The translations under genes were made by a program, and so were the position numbers. Shown here in pieces: positions 29,680 through 42,039 of a DNA stretch of 64,000 nt. The stretch is from Pomphorhynchus laevis (lineage: Eukaryota; Acanthocephala; Palaeacanthocephala; Echinorhynchida; Pomphorhynchidae): the NCBI GenBank assembly GCA_012934845.2, contig WNNJ02002827.1, forward strand, positions 148,489-212,488, written 5' to 3'. The notes under the pieces were generated by a model. The model worked only from the letters and a program-made list of their open reading frames with translations. It made no database searches and had not been told where the DNA came from. Every line of letters starts with the position of its first letter. Within the stretch, counting starts at the first letter, position 1.

Positions 29680-31159
29680 TTTGATTATGACTGTAGTCTT
29701 TCTAAGCGTCGACTTCGTCACTCTTTTCGTGTGTATAATCGCTTTCTTAAACGTTCTCCTAACTCACTCCCTTCAAATCTCCGTGATTCCTACTTTTCTC
29801 TACGCCGTTCACATCTTATTCTTATACGTACTAAACATACTATCTTTTGGCGAAATCAACTCGAGTCATATTCCAACTCTAAATCTAATTGGAAAATCTT
29901 AAATTCAATTCTTTCACGATCATTTACTCCTTGTAATATAAATCCTGATGAATTTTCTTCTTATCTACAAACTAAGCTATATAATTTACTTTCCCTACTA
30001 CCCATAGCCTCCTTGTACCCTCGCTTCTTTTTTAACACTTCCCTCCTAGAGCTATACCACTTTCTTCCCGTTTTATCTGATGAAGTTTCTTGCCACATTA
30101 AATAAATTTGTATTACTGCTATCTTCGTACCGTCCTGACTAACTTCTCCAAACCCTCTCTAAATTCATTGAGCGTCTCGTTCTCAAGCAAGTTAATACAT
30201 ATCTCTTTCCCTACAACTTATTTCCTCCCTTCCAAGCCGCTTTTCGCTCGAATCACTCTACTAAAACTGCCTGTCTTAAAGTTTATAATGACTTACTCAT
30301 ATCGCGCGATCATAAATTATGTAGTGTCATGGTTTCTCTTGATCTATCGTCTGCTTTTGACATCGTCGATCAGTCGATCTTCTCCATCGCCTTCGTCAGT
30401 ATTATGGCTTCTCTTAACCCACTGTATCATGGTTTTCTTCATATCTATCAAACCGTACATTTCGCGTCTATTCTAATTCTCTCTTCTATCCTTCATACAT
30501 CTTAATCGGTGTTCCACACGTCTCCGTATTAGGCCCTATGCTTTTCTTTCGTTTTCTCGGTGACTTGTCTTCGATTTCTCATACATTTAACTCTAATGTT
30601 ATCCAATATGCTGATGACATTCTCATATATGCTCACGCACCTGCTTATCGTATTCATGATCTTAGTGCTTCTGTTTCCAGCTGTCTTGTCTCGATTTTCA
30701 ATCATCTTTCTTCCCTTCGCCTTTCGCTGAATCCTGATAAATCTAAATTTACGTGGATCCTACCTCGACGTTTCGACTTAGAACCTCCCTCCGTATCATT
30801 AAATTCTACAATTCTTCCTATCGTTGATAATCTCGTTTTCCTAGGCTTTCATTTCGACAACCGACTTTCACTTAAACCTTTCGTTAGAGATAAAGTACGC
30901 TCATCTACCTTGATACTCCGCAAACTCCGTCAAGTTCGTAGATTGATCGATTTCCCTTTTTGTATGACTCTTATATCTTCTATCTCTTTTTCTAAACTTG
31001 GCTACTGTCTTAGTCTATTTACCAACTCACCTAAATCCACTTTTTTCTCCTACAAAGCATCGTCAGCGCAGCCGTCCGAGTTCTCCTCCGTCTTCATCGT
31101 GTTGATCATACATCCTACCATCTTGCTTCTCTCGATTTGCCTACAATTTATTGTCGTGT

Positions 31160-31345
31160 TCAAATTCACTATTACAGTCATCAATATCTCGTATAACGAT
31201 CCAAATTTTAAGATCATCAGCGAATGTCAAGTGAGTGTTTTCAATACGTAAGAGTAAATCGTTAAGCAGCGTGATGAATAATATAGGACCTAGTACAGAA
31301 CCCTGAGGGACACCTGTCGACATACTTCTTTCATATAAAATTATT
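31160..31345 (-). pseudogene. LINE-B RT fragment
   Basis: Minus strand reads ERSMSTGVPQGSVLGPILFI and LTFADDLKIWIVIRDIDDCN, nearly the same as 63430-63600 in the LINE-B copy (FADD catalytic motif). Only motifs B and C remain. It truncates the A1 LINE at its left. Confidence 0.8.
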
Positions 31346-31554
31346 GGAAGCAGCATAACTTCAAAATAATGGATGGCGCCTTGAAACGAAATAATAATGC
31401 CTTTATTTTTTGGCCAGCCTATGTTTGTCAAGCACTAAAATATAAAATTCGGTCATTACATTATATTCGAACAATTGATCAAAAAATGAAAAAAAGCACG
31501 AAAATATAAAATTAAGTTATCACATTAAATTCGTATAATTAAACAGAAAGTCTG
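31346..31554. other. AT-rich stretch without a gene
   Basis: Contains two related words (gcactaaaatataaaattcg and gcacgaaaatataaaattaa) about 65 bp apart, a degenerate tandem repeat; otherwise nothing recognised. Confidence 0.5.
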
Positions 31555-31687
31555 TTCTAATTCATCATCCTCCCCTCCCACCCCTATTTTTGTTTGCGCG
31601 GTCTCACAAGGTTCAGTCGTAGGTCCCCTGTTTTTCTCTATTCTGCTTTGCGATCTCTCTCCGTTTATCAAACCTTACTTCTTTAGC
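31555..31687 (+). pseudogene. LINE family A2 RT scrap
   Basis: Short match to the A2 RT at 10690-10815: SSSSPPTPIF, VSQGSVVGPLFFSILLCDLS and PFIKPYFF. Ends at the Gypsy remnant. Confidence 0.75.
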
Positions 31688-34600
31688 GCAATTTATCAGA
31701 CAATTGAAGCTGGAAAATCGATTGATAGTTTTTCAAGTTGTACGATGGACATGCTTCTCAAACAAGACGTCCTCAATTTGACTAGGGATACAATCGATGC
31801 TGAAACTCATTGGCGACATTGGAAGAAGCGCCTTATCTCGTTCATGACAAGTATCGAAAATTTATAGGATGAACATAAATTACTTTTGGTAACAAACCTG
31901 GTCACAAGCGAATTGTTCCGATCCTTTGAGTCATGTCAAACGTTCGACGAAGCGCTTTCCGCGTTAGAAGTACTCTTCGTTAAGCCGCGTAATATAATAT
32001 TTCAACGACACGTATTATTAACATGTTGACAATCCACTTCACAGACAATATATGATTTTGTACTGGAGTTATTGCGTCTGGAGAAGTCATGTGAGTTTGA
32101 AGATGTCGAGGCCAAAGAGCATCACGATCTTTATGTACGAGATTCTTTTATTCGAGGATTGAGATCACCAGGTATTCGGCAAAGATTGCTCGAACGACAT
32201 CGCCTCACGTTGGACGAGGCATATGAGGCTGCTCGATCGCTGGAGCAGGCAGAAATCCAAGCAAATAATTATTCGACGGTGAACCCGTATACATCAGACA
32301 TAGTTAACGTGGCTGCATATGAAAGCACGAAACTCGACAACACCAACTATAGCGAAATGAATGCAGTGCTCAAAAACTGTTTCTTTTGCGGAGGCCTCCA
32401 ACATCCTCGCACTCAATGTCCGGCTCGAGAGGCAGAATGTAGAAAGTGCCGAAAGAAAGGACATTTTGCCAAGATGTGCCGATAAACTAGACGAAGAAAA
32501 ATGTATACTTTGGATACTACTAGTATTGCTTAAATTACATGCTCGTCGATCACTTCAGGATTATCCCGTTAGACTACGAAAATAAGAATCGGATCCCTAA
32601 CCGCCTATGCGCTAATCGATACGGGTAACAGTGGTAATTTCATATCTACACAAATGGCCAATCGGTGTAAGTTATCCATCCATAAAGGTCACGAACGCGT
32701 GCAAATGGAATCAACCTCATTTGTAAGAATTCTGGACAGATACTGTTTTATCTCGTTCAAATTAAACGGCAATGAATACGACAATGTCAAATGTTTAATT
32801 GTTGATGATCTCGGCGCGGAAATAATTTTGGGTCACCCGTTTTTTGAACGATTATCAAGTGTGACAGTTCAATTTAGAGAAAAGCCTTGTATCATTGTGG
32901 GAACTTTACAAGCTATGAAGATCGAACCGATTTTTCTATTCAAGCATTTGACAACGGACATATATCCAATTCAAACAAAATCTAGACGCCGTACTCCTTC
33001 TTAAGATGCGTTCATACGATCTGAAATAGAGCGACTACTTCGTGACGACATTATCGAAGATAGCTATTCACCGTGGAGAGCTCAGACGTTCATTGTTACC
33101 AGCGCGACAAGCAAAAGGAGAATGGTTGTCGATTATTCGCGAACGATCAACCGGTTTACAATGCTCGACGCGTATCCGTTACCACGTACAGATGATCTGG
33201 TCGACAAGTTGTCAAAGTTCAAAATATTTACATGTCTGGACATAAAGGACGCATACAACCAAATACCAATTCTCCAATCAGAACGAGAATACACGGCGTT
33301 TGAAGCGGGAGGTGGGTTATACTAATATAAACGAATTCACTTTGGCCTAACCAATAGAGTAGCCGTGTTCCAACGTGTGATTAATTCTTTAATACAACAG
33401 GAACATGTACAAGGAGTGTTTACGTATTTAGACGATGTAATAGTTGTTGGTAAAGATCAACAAGAACACGACTGCAATCTTCAACGTTTCTTGAAAGTGG
33501 CTCATGCATACAATATAACTATGAATGAGTCGAAAAGCTCGTTTGCATCCGAATCAATATGCGTACTGGGTCAATGCATAACTGTAGGCATAGTAAAACC
33601 CGATCCCAAAGGCTCCCTCCACTTGTCGCGCTTTAAGCTCCATTGAATATTCATGGTCATCAACATATATTAGGACTTATAACATATTATTACCGATGGA
33701 TACCTCATTTTGCTGATAGAATTCGAAAATTCGCAGAATGTCGAGAATTTCCATTGAGTGAATCTGCATTGGCTAGCCTAAATGATATTAAATCGGCTTT
33801 CCTTGTAACTTGTCGTTCAAGCATAAGCGAAGAACTGCCGTTCGAAGTCGAGACGGATGCGTCGAAAATTGCAATTTCTGTAACACTCTGTCAACGTGGT
33901 CGACCAGTCACGTTCTTTTCATGCGTACTATCTAAAGCAGAGAAACGACATCCGGCAATCGAATTAAAGCTCTAGCTATCATTGAATCGATCCGGGAATG
34001 GCGTCATTATCTGTTGAAAGGCGTCCGTTCCAGATTATTACAGATCAACGATCGGTGTCGTTTATGATGTCTTCACATTCAAGTAGGTTAAGAATGAGAA
34101 GATAGAGCGCTGGAGACTAGAACTTTCGCAGTTTCGATTCGAAATTGTCTACCGCTCAGGAAGAGTAAACCTGGCAGCTGATGCTCTGTCACGTTTGACT
34201 TGTTCAGCCATAGCAAAACAATTGAATTCGCTGGTTAGACTTCATAGAGACCTTTGTCATCCAAAGCAGACGCGAATGCTGCATTATATAAAGGTAAAAA
34301 ATTTGCCATTCTCGCTAGACGATGTCCGTGTGGATTGTGAAAATTGCCAAGTTTGCGCGCTAGTAAAATCGAGATACTATCGTCCCCGATAGCAGCATTA
34401 ATAAAATCTTCAAAACCGTTTGAGTGATTGTCAATTGACTTCAAAGATCCATTACCTAGTTCCACTGAGAATAAATACATTCTGACAGCGATAGATGAAT
34501 ATTCACGCTTTCCGTGGGCGTTTCCCTGTCAAAATACGTCGACTGAATCAGAGATGTCATCCTTGGGGGGGGCTTGTTTTATCTGTTTGGAACACCGAAG

Positions 34601-34840
34601 TCGATTCATTCCGACCAGGGAAGTGTGTTTATGTCGCGGGAATTCAAGCAGTTTGCATATACATTAAATATTGCGACAACCAATACATCAGCATGCAATC
34701 CCGGAGGCAATGGACAGTGTGAACGTTTGAATGAATCCATTTGGCGTGCAGTACAATTGGTTACTATTCATATCCGCCAATCAACATATGCCGTGCTTCA
34801 AACGCCAAATCCAATTCCATTTCAACAATTAACTAATTAA
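31688..34840 (+). mobile_element. Ty3/Gypsy-like LTR retrotransposon remnant 2
   Basis: A second fossil LTR-retrotransposon, related to remnant 1. Plus-strand parts in order: gag C-terminal part with a CCHC nucleocapsid motif (about 32072-32485), protease (about 32590-33000), reverse transcriptase (about 33000-33650), RNase H (about 33650-34200) and integrase (about 34200-34840). Long terminal repeats are not evident. It looks broken in many places and old, and the integrase end is missing. Confidence 0.88.
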
Positions 34841-34859
34841 TCTGTGACTTTTGCTGTTC

Positions 34860-34915
34860 TTTTTTTGTTAGTGGTCATGTAAGCGTGGCACGCATTTGCC
34901 ACGTTAAATAAATTA
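34860..34915 (+). mobile_element. LINE family A 3' terminus
   Basis: Reads gtggtcatgtaagcgtggca, then cgcatttgccacgttaaata and att repeats. The CGTGGC/GCCACG stem (34884-34889 with 34898-34903) is perfect here. Same 3' end as 8940-8985 and 35585-35630. Confidence 0.7.
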
Positions 34916-34920
34916 TTATT

Positions 34921-35550
34921 ATGCAATTTCAGTAGAGTGATTAGAGCGAAAAAAATGGTGAAAAATAGATGTGCATTAACTTGCTCGAGAACAAGACGCT
35001 GAAAAAGTTTGGAAAGGGTTGGGATAAGTGAGATAGGACGTTACGAAGATGGTAGTGAGAGGCCGATAGATTGCTACTTGAAGAGAGGACGAACAGTGGC
35101 GCATTTCCAGTAGGAAGGAAATGTGCGGCTACGGATAGACTAGTCGGACAATGTGGCTAGAAAGGGTGAGATAGATGAGCAGATATTATAATGCAAGTGT
35201 GGGAATTAGATCAGAAGATGATGTTTTATTAGGTTATGACAGAAGAACCGAACAAACTTCATCAAATGAAAACGGGAAGAAGGTGGAAAAGGTCTGAGAG
35301 GAAAGTATTCAAAGAGATGAGAGGATACAAGGGGCATATGGGTAGAAGAGAAAGTAAAGTAGATAGCTTAGATTATAAATAAGAAGAAAATTCATCAGGA
35401 TTTATGTTACAAGGGGTAGGTGATTTAGAAAGAATTGAGTTTACGATTTTCGAATGCGATTTAGAGTTGGAAGATGACTCGAGTTGATTTCGCCAAATGA
35501 GAATACGCTTAGTACGCATAAGAATGATATGGACACGGAGAAGACAAAAA
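34921..35550 (-). mobile_element. LINE family A1, RT N-terminal fragment
   Basis: Minus-strand translation in pieces gives TFPSYWKCATVRPLF, SLPSS and RPISLIPTLSKLFQRLVLEQ (pre-RT and RT motif 1-2), plus further upstream sequence similar to 29750-30200 of the A1 copy. No long open frame: degraded. Confidence 0.65.
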
Positions 35551-35899
35551 AAAACATTTTTTTAAATGTTTAAAGATTTATTTTAACGTGACAAATACGT
35601 GCCAGCGCACTCTTACAGTACCACAACAAAACAAAAATGTAAATAATGTGTCGAAAAAGTGTGAACGGAGGAGGTGTTTGAATGTGATAATGGAGGGAGC
35701 GTGGTCGACGTCGAGAGGGAGTCGAATCCAGGCGAATGAGGCGGCGACGAGGAAGGATCGGAGACCGTAGTTGTTGAATTAATTGGGAACGTGGAGTAAG
35801 AGGGTATGACAGGAACGAAGCGATAGCGAGGTGGGTCGAGTGTCGCCTAAGAAAAAAGGTTGATGAACGATGGGGAGCTGACAGCGATGAGACGAAAAG

Positions 35900-37158
35900 T
35901 TACGAAAAGATGGCGGAGTTTGATGCGGATGTGGAAGTGGGCCAGGAGAGTTGGGCAATATATGTGGATGTACGGCCGAAGCGACAGAGACGAAAGAGCA
36001 CTCGAAGGGCGGGGTTGATTATTCGTTGTAAAAGTAGGATTATGGATTTTGGAGAATTGCCGAATAGGCTAAGGCAGTAATCGATTTTAGGAAAACGAAG
36101 CGATGAAAGAAGAGGAATGCAAGAACGGAAGTTGATAAGGGTGCGGATACGGCAGATGTCACAGAGAATTAAGTTAGACGAACGGACCTTGTCACGGACG
36201 AAGGGTTTAAGGAAAAGGTGATCGTCGAAATGGAAGCCTAAGAAAGTAAGATTGTGGACTATGGGCATGATCGATGAGGCAAAAGATACAGTGGGAGGAG
36301 TTATGTTTTGTTTACGGGGGAGTATCCACATTATTTTGGACTTGTCGGGGTTTAGAACGAGATGGAGATTGGAGATACGTTTGTATATAGAAGAAATACA
36401 GTTCCAGGCAGATATGCCGATATCGTATATGCGATGTGCGGGTGCATGATCATAGATGAGGATGTCATCGGCGTATTCCATGACATTAAAAGAAAAAAGG
36501 TTTGATAAACAGAGATAAATCGCCAATCAGAAGAGAGAAAAGCAGGGGACCTATGACAGAACATTGTGGGAACCCGCAAAAAAAGGAATGGATAGGAGGA
36601 TGATGAATTAGAACAGACGCGAAAGGAACGGTCGGATAGATATGAGGCAAACCATGCTACGAAGGAGGAAGAAAAGCCGTAATCATAACGAAGGCGAGAA
36701 AGGAGGACGGAGTGGTCGACAATGTCGAATGCGGAGGAGAGGTCGAGGGAGATGAGAACACTATATAGAGCCTTGTCTCGAGAAATGAGTAAGTCGTTGT
36801 ACACTTTTATGCATGCGATTTCTGTCGAGTGATTAGAGCGGAAAGCGGATTGGAAAGGATAGTACTGATTGGATGAGGAGAGATAAGCGTTGATCTTTAT
36901 TAAGATGTGGCGTTCTAAGAGCTTAGAAAGAGAAGGGAGTAGATAAATGGGGCGATAGCTAGAAGGAAGGGAGGGGTCGAGCGATTGTTTCTTAAGAAGG
37001 GGACGAAAAATTGCGGATTTCCAGTGTGAAGGGAATATACTACTGCGGATAGACGAGTTAAACAAGGATGTGAAAAACGAGGATATCGATAAGCATGTGG
37101 ATTTAAATTGGTGAGTAGGCAGGGGATCGGCAGGTGATGTTTTGTTGGGCAAGGACAT
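35900..37158 (-). pseudogene. LINE A2 reverse transcriptase
   Basis: Two overlapping frames. 36352-37158 gives PSHWKSAIFRPLLKKQSLDP, SSYRPIYLLPSLSKLLERHI, LDLSSAFDIVDH (motif A) and AWFASYLSDRSFRVCSNSSS. 35900-36526 gives MEYADDILIYDHAPAHRIYD (motif C, YADD intact) and the thumb FPKIDYCLSLFGNSPKSIIL. The GVPQ motif B lies at the frameshift between them. Closely related to 50640-51480 and 10017-11115. Confidence 0.85.
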
Positions 37159-38812
37159 TAGGACATATGATACTTCGGTAGGTGAGCCAGGGAGAGGATG
37201 AAAAGTTTTGGAAGGATGAGGCTAGGCGGGGAAGAGATTTGGAAGGATGAGGCTATGCGGAAAAGAGTTTTGTTGGGCAGACCGAGGGTGTGAGAGAGCA
37301 ACGTGGATATTTTAGTCTGGAGAAATGACGAATAATCATTGACATTGATGTTGCACGGCGAAGAGGAGCGAGCAAGGATTGAGTTAAAAGTGTGCCAGAG
37401 AGTCTTAGAGTTGAATGAAGTGATGATTTTATGCTGCCAGAAGAGTTGCATTTGGTACGTAGTAGGTTGAGATGAGACCGGCGAAGAGCAAGATAGGAAT
37501 CACGGAAAGACGGAGTGATCGAGCGGAAATCACTTCTGAGAGAGCGGTGATAGACTCGAAAAGCATGGCGGTATTCGACGCTTTGAGAGTAGGCATTGGA
37601 TGTCAAACCATGGGGCACGGTGCAAGCGACGGTGGGGGGTGAGACTTGAAGGGCAAGAAAAGATCGAGTGTGGATGCGAGTGCAGAGTCGAAAGAAAAGG
37701 CGAAATCGTGAGGAGATGAATATGTTATTGTGGGATAGGATAGAGACGATTTGAGTAAGGCGGAGCGAAGTGAGAGTCCAAGATTTCTCCTTTGCGACGT
37801 AGGATTGTAGGTGTGTGCGGAGGGGTTTGATTGTGAGTGAGATCAAGGGTGACGAGAAAGTTATTAGATAGACCATGACCATAGATGTACAGTGAGGTGT
37901 ATGCAGCAAAATGATCAGGGACATCGATGATGTCGAGTGGCCCACCAAGGATATGTGTGGGGGCAGTGGAGATTAGTTTGTAATTGTAGTTGGATAGAAT
38001 GTTGATGAACCGGATGGAATTCGTGGAAGAGCTGGCAGTCTTGGCGGATATTGAAGTCGCCTAGAACGAGTGAAGGGTTTGAGGACAAATAACAATGAGA
38101 AAGGAGGTCAGCGAGTTCGGTACAAAATAAGGATGTAGGAGCTGATGAACCAGGACGGTATACAATGGCGAGATCTAGAGTGATCGGGTTAGAATAACGA
38201 CGAGTGAGCAATTCAAAAGAGCAAGGACTGAAAGGGGGATTAATTTTGCGAAGAGACGCGGGGTGACGCGCGAATGCGACGATGCCGCCATGATTAGAGA
38301 ATTTAGAAGGGCATGAGCTGAGGCGGCGGGCGGATTCGACTATGGAGCTACCGGCAGAGAGCAGACTGCGAATGGAAAGGTCGTCGGAATCTGAGTGCCA
38401 GGATTCGGTGAGACCGAAGAGATCGATGGATTGCTATGTGAATAGGTTGAGGATAGTATCGGATTTATTGAGAATATATCTAGTGTTGAGGAGGCCGAGG
38501 CGGAAACCGTGTGTGGTGGCGAAAGAGTCTAGTGGAGAAGACACATAGGGGAGATGGAGCGCCATCGAATTTTGGACGGGTGTGGACAACTTGAAAATTT
38601 CCGTCTGTTTCGAATGGAGAGTGATGTTTCGCCGTTTTCCTCGCGACGGCGTTTTTGATGCGGGCAGAAGAGATTTGTGCGATTTCAGAAGGGTGCGATC
38701 GGCGAAAATTTGAGTGGTTGAAGATGACATGAGTTTAAATCGTTGAGAGAGGACAGAAGACGCGTGAGAGCAATGCTTGAAAACAATTTTTAGGAGAGGG
38801 GGCTGGGAAGGA

Positions 38813-39547
38813 TTAGATTGAGAAGATTTGTTTAGACGGATGAATGTGACAGGAGAAATATCCTTGAAAAAGGATTGTATATCCACATGAACCAATATAC
38901 GAGAGGATGGATATGAAGGGGGAAACATCGTGTTTGAGACGTGCTTGTGGAGATAAGGAGTTGGAAGGAGTGATATTAGTGACGATGAAGCAACGATCGC
39001 GAGAAGAAAAGCGCTTGTTTAAAGAAGGTCGACTGACGTGAGTGGGTGAGATCACGATAGAATAGCTGACAGTTGATGATTTGGATGGATTTGGTTTGAT
39101 AACGGGAGACATAGGAAATGATAATAAAGAGGGTGACAAGCGATGCGAAGAAAAGGTTAAGAGTGGAAGGATCGTGGAGGTTGATGGATGTGATTTTGAT
39201 TGATGGATGCAAGTTATTGAGGAACGAGATGGGAAGGACGGGACGGGGGTGATCGGGAATGAAGATGACATGGAATGGGAAGTGTATATGGTGGCAGGGT
39301 CGGTAAGTGGAGAAATGACATTAGAAACGACGGGGGTAGTTTGAGTTGACGTGTTGGATGTTGATATGTGCTCATTGGAAAGAGTGCAGATTAGTTTGTT
39401 GGCACAAAAACCACATACGAAGTCATCTTTAGACTTATTCTTGTCGCAGGCGACTGTTGTCCAGACGCTGCAGTCGTGTATCGAGCACTGGACTCGCTGT
39501 TGTCCATATTTGGTGTCGGTCTTTGTTGTTTTCTTACGTTCTCCCAT
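38813..39547 (-). CDS. LINE A2 ORF1 with N-terminal PHD-like finger
   Basis: 244-codon open frame. After a basic start (MGERKKTTKT) comes a finger: C21-x4-C26-SVWTTVAC...FVC45GFC48. The rest is Ser/Thr/Pro-rich low-complexity sequence with no other domain I recognise. The second half of ORF1 continues in an overlapping frame (38434-38928, LIRLNKSSQSNPSQPPLLKI), whose RLNKS...PLLKIVF block corresponds to a conserved C-terminal ORF1 segment in A1. Start at 39547 chosen because the array of 16-bp repeats lies just upstream. Confidence 0.75.
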   Translation of the reverse strand: MGERKKTTKTDTKYGQQRVQCSIHDCSVWTTVACDKNKSKDDFVCGFCANKLICTLSNEHISTSNTSTQTTPVVSNVISPLTDPATIYTSHSMSSSFPITPVPSFPSRSSITCIHQSKSHPSTSTILPLLTFSSHRLSPSLLSFPMSPVIKPNPSKSSTVSYSIVISPTHVSRPSLNKRFSSRDRCFIVTNITPSNSLSPQARLKHDVSPFISILSYIGSCGYTILFQGYFSCHIHPSKQIFSI

Positions 39548-39578
39548 TAACTCTAAACATTCTGCAAGCGGAGCGAGC

Positions 39579-39656
39579 GGAACTGGATTGATCTAGAACT
39601 GGATTGATCTGGAACTGGATTGATCTGGAACTGGTTGATCTGGAACTGGATTGATT
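39579..39656. repeat. 16-bp tandem repeats at the A2 LINE 5' end
   Basis: Five units of ggaactggattgatct (one 15 bp), just 5' of the A2 ORF1 start on the minus strand. On that strand the unit reads CCAGTTCCAGATCAAT. Could be the start of the LINE 5' UTR, comparable to promoter monomers in some LINEs. Confidence 0.85.
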
Positions 39657-42025
39657 GTAAGAACTTATAATCAAGACAATATTAAATTCATGATTTTTAT
39701 AATAATCAAGACAAAGATAGGAATCATGAACATTAGGAGTTAGTCGATTTGGAGAACATTTAATAAAGTGATTAAACACAAGAAAAGAGTGACAGAGTCG
39801 ACGCTTAGAAAGACTACTGTCGGAATCGAAACAGGAAGCATGACGCAAGCGCTGAAAACGTCGGAGTCGAATGGGCAGTAGGTGATTGATGGTCGACGTA
39901 AGTTCGGAATCGAACAGAATGCAGAGATCAGCAGGAGGAAGATAGTTAAGTGGAAGCGAAAAGAGTGAAGAATTTTGTAAGGCAGAACAGAAAATAGGAA
40001 TATCGAGAAGTTTCTAAGGTCGACTTGGAGCAGCTAATGTTGGTGGTGGAGAAGAAGGATGGGATAGAGATGAGTATGAGTGACAATAAAATGATCGGAT
40101 AAACCAGGATCAGCAATTGACAAGGAGGTATAATCATTGAAGCAGTTGGGAACAACAATGATGTCGAGAGCATCGCCAAGATTATGTATGGCTTGTTGGA
40201 AGTAATTTATAGTAAACCAGAAAAAATATTAGTTAGAGTGATAGAGTCAGAGCCAGCTGGACGATCAAGACGAATGTTAAAGTGACAGAGAACAAAAGAA
40301 AAAGTATAAGACAATGAACGGTGAGAAAGAAGATTGGCAATGTCGTTAAAGAACATAAGTGAGGGGGCGGCTGAGGCTGGACGGTATATAATCACAAGTT
40401 CTATGGGTGAAAAAATTGATAATCTGCATATGAATAATTCGAACGAATTGTTATGGATGTTAGCATTAATTTTACACAAAGACGTTAGGTGACGAGCAAT
40501 GGCAACAATACCGCCAAGTTTAAAAGCAGTAGATGTGTGAGAGACAATTGGACGAGCCAATTTAACTAGAGAACAACCAGATCGACATAGACGACGAATA
40601 GCATAATCTTCATAATCATAGGGCCAGGATTCTGTAATGCAAATAATATCGATAGATAATTGATCGAAAATATCTAGGAACAGATCAGCTTTATAAAGAA
40701 TGGAGCGAGTGTTGAAAATACTAAGAAAAGTATGCTCACGAGCGAGTTCGACTTGCAATGAAGACATGGGGAGAGACGGAACGCCATTGGATTATTGGCC
40801 TCGTTTGTACGACGTTAACATTTCCGTTGTACAGATGACTCGCCGTTTGTTTCACGTCAATGTTTCTGAATGAAAGCAGCATTGAGTTGGTCAATATCAG
40901 AAGGGAAGCGGTCAAGATAGATACGACAAGTAGATGAAGTGGTAAGAAGTTTAAAACGTTGGGAAAGTACCAAGGAAGCATGCGAGCTATGTCGAAAAAC
41001 GATTTTTAGGAGTGGAGGTCTAAGATGATTGGATTTAGTGGATTTGTTTAAACTGATCAAAGATACAGGAGCGATATTATTGAAGAGGGATGGAGTATCA
41101 TCAGGAAGAATGGTTGCTAGGATAGACCTGAAAGCAGATACATCATCATCGAGGCGAGATTGTGGAGAAGCAGATTCGAGTAGCTTAAAGTTAGATATGA
41201 TAATACAGCAAATGCGCGAAGGAAAACAATTACGTGGATGTGGTGGACGAACAGAGCTAGTAGGAGTAGTTGCAAAAGAGCACTTAAACGTGGGAATGCC
41301 AGGGGTGCTCAATGGAGATTGAAGATAAGTTGGAGCATTTGTGACAGAAATGGAGTGTTGAATCGGTTAATCGGAGATGTTACTGGAGATGGTTTTGACG
41401 AAAGGATGTAAATTATTTAGAAGTGATACGTTGGAGGTAGAGTTAGGAGTAGGCGAAGCGAAGAAAGAAGTATGAAATATATTTAGATAGTGGAGGAATA
41501 GGAAAGAGTAGGTACGATATGAACAGCCTTACTGTTTATCTCGCTAGGATGAAGATGAATGGAAGTTTTATCGTATGTTGAACGATGACTATGTGTAAAA
41601 AGGTTCAAGATTGGGATTATACGATGCGAAGTTAGGTGTTGATGCGAGGGACACGTCGAAAACAGTATCGGTCTGAGTAATCGTATGTGAGACAAAATTG
41701 GGGGATCATGTTAGCTGTGAAAGTTTTGCTGATTCACAAATCCACATGTAAACGGTTTACTTTGATACACATAACGTTCAGATGTTTTAACTTCAACGAA
41801 GGTCCATACGTCACAATATTTACAATCGCATCCAACTTTCAAACTTGTATATCGATCATTGCATTCCGATTTGGAAGATGCGTTATCAGCAACGGGTATT
41901 GTATAAGGAGCTTTTCTAGGCATGATCTTTTATCGAGAGATTAAGCGCAATTGCCGTGCGTAGCAAGCGGAACTTACAGGAAAAATTTGGTATTTGTTTA
42001 TTCATAAAATTCACCAAGACAATTT
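39657..42025 (-). mobile_element. LINE family A1, 3'-truncated copy
   Basis: Minus-strand order: 5' end at about 42025, ORF1 start (41711-41923), rest of ORF1 (40857-41312), endonuclease (40207-40767: ICITESWPYDYEDYAIRRLC, LVIIYRPAS, VLCHFNIRLDRP with GDFN changed to CHFN), remainder of endonuclease (39946-40179), pre-RT (39534-39848). RT is missing, lost at the junction with the A2 5' array. The first 1.1 kb is nearly identical to 27468-28594. Confidence 0.85.
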
Positions 42026-42039
42026 GGTGAATTAGACCA

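Larger units (their letters stand above)
27468..31160 (+). mobile_element. LINE family A1, nearly full-length copy (degraded)
   Basis: Plus-strand order: 5' end with PHD-like finger ORF1 start (27570), ORF1 remainder (28181-28534), endonuclease (28720-29679), RT in several frames (29731-31140). The first 1.1 kb is nearly identical to the inverted copy at 40930-42025. RT shows MQYADD-like NVIQYADDILIYAHAPAYRI, LNPDKSKFTWILPRR and FLGFHFDNRLSLKPFVRDKV. The 3' end is cut at about 31150 by a minus-strand LINE-B piece. Multiple frame changes make ORF2 inactive. Clade is CR1/Jockey group; not resolved further. Confidence 0.85.
35585..39656 (-). mobile_element. LINE family A2, nearly full-length copy
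   Basis: Minus-strand element running from a 5' tandem array (39579-39656) through ORF1 (38813-39547 and 38434-38928), endonuclease (37915-38350 region, GDFNIRQD and TYPWWATRHHRCP in shifted frames), pre-RT (37158-37948) and RT (35900-37158) to a 3' end with CFVVVL-stop and the family hairpin (35587-35606). RT shows LDLSSAFDIVDHSVLLSRLR, VMEYADDILIYDHAPAHRIY and LNPDKSKIMWILPRK. About six frame changes; inactive. Both ends can be recognised, making it the best A2 reference in the window. Confidence 0.88.

Noticed and set aside
14594-34840. An intact or active LTR retrotransposon
   Set aside because: Both Ty3/Gypsy-like copies are fossils with many breaks and without recognisable long terminal repeats.
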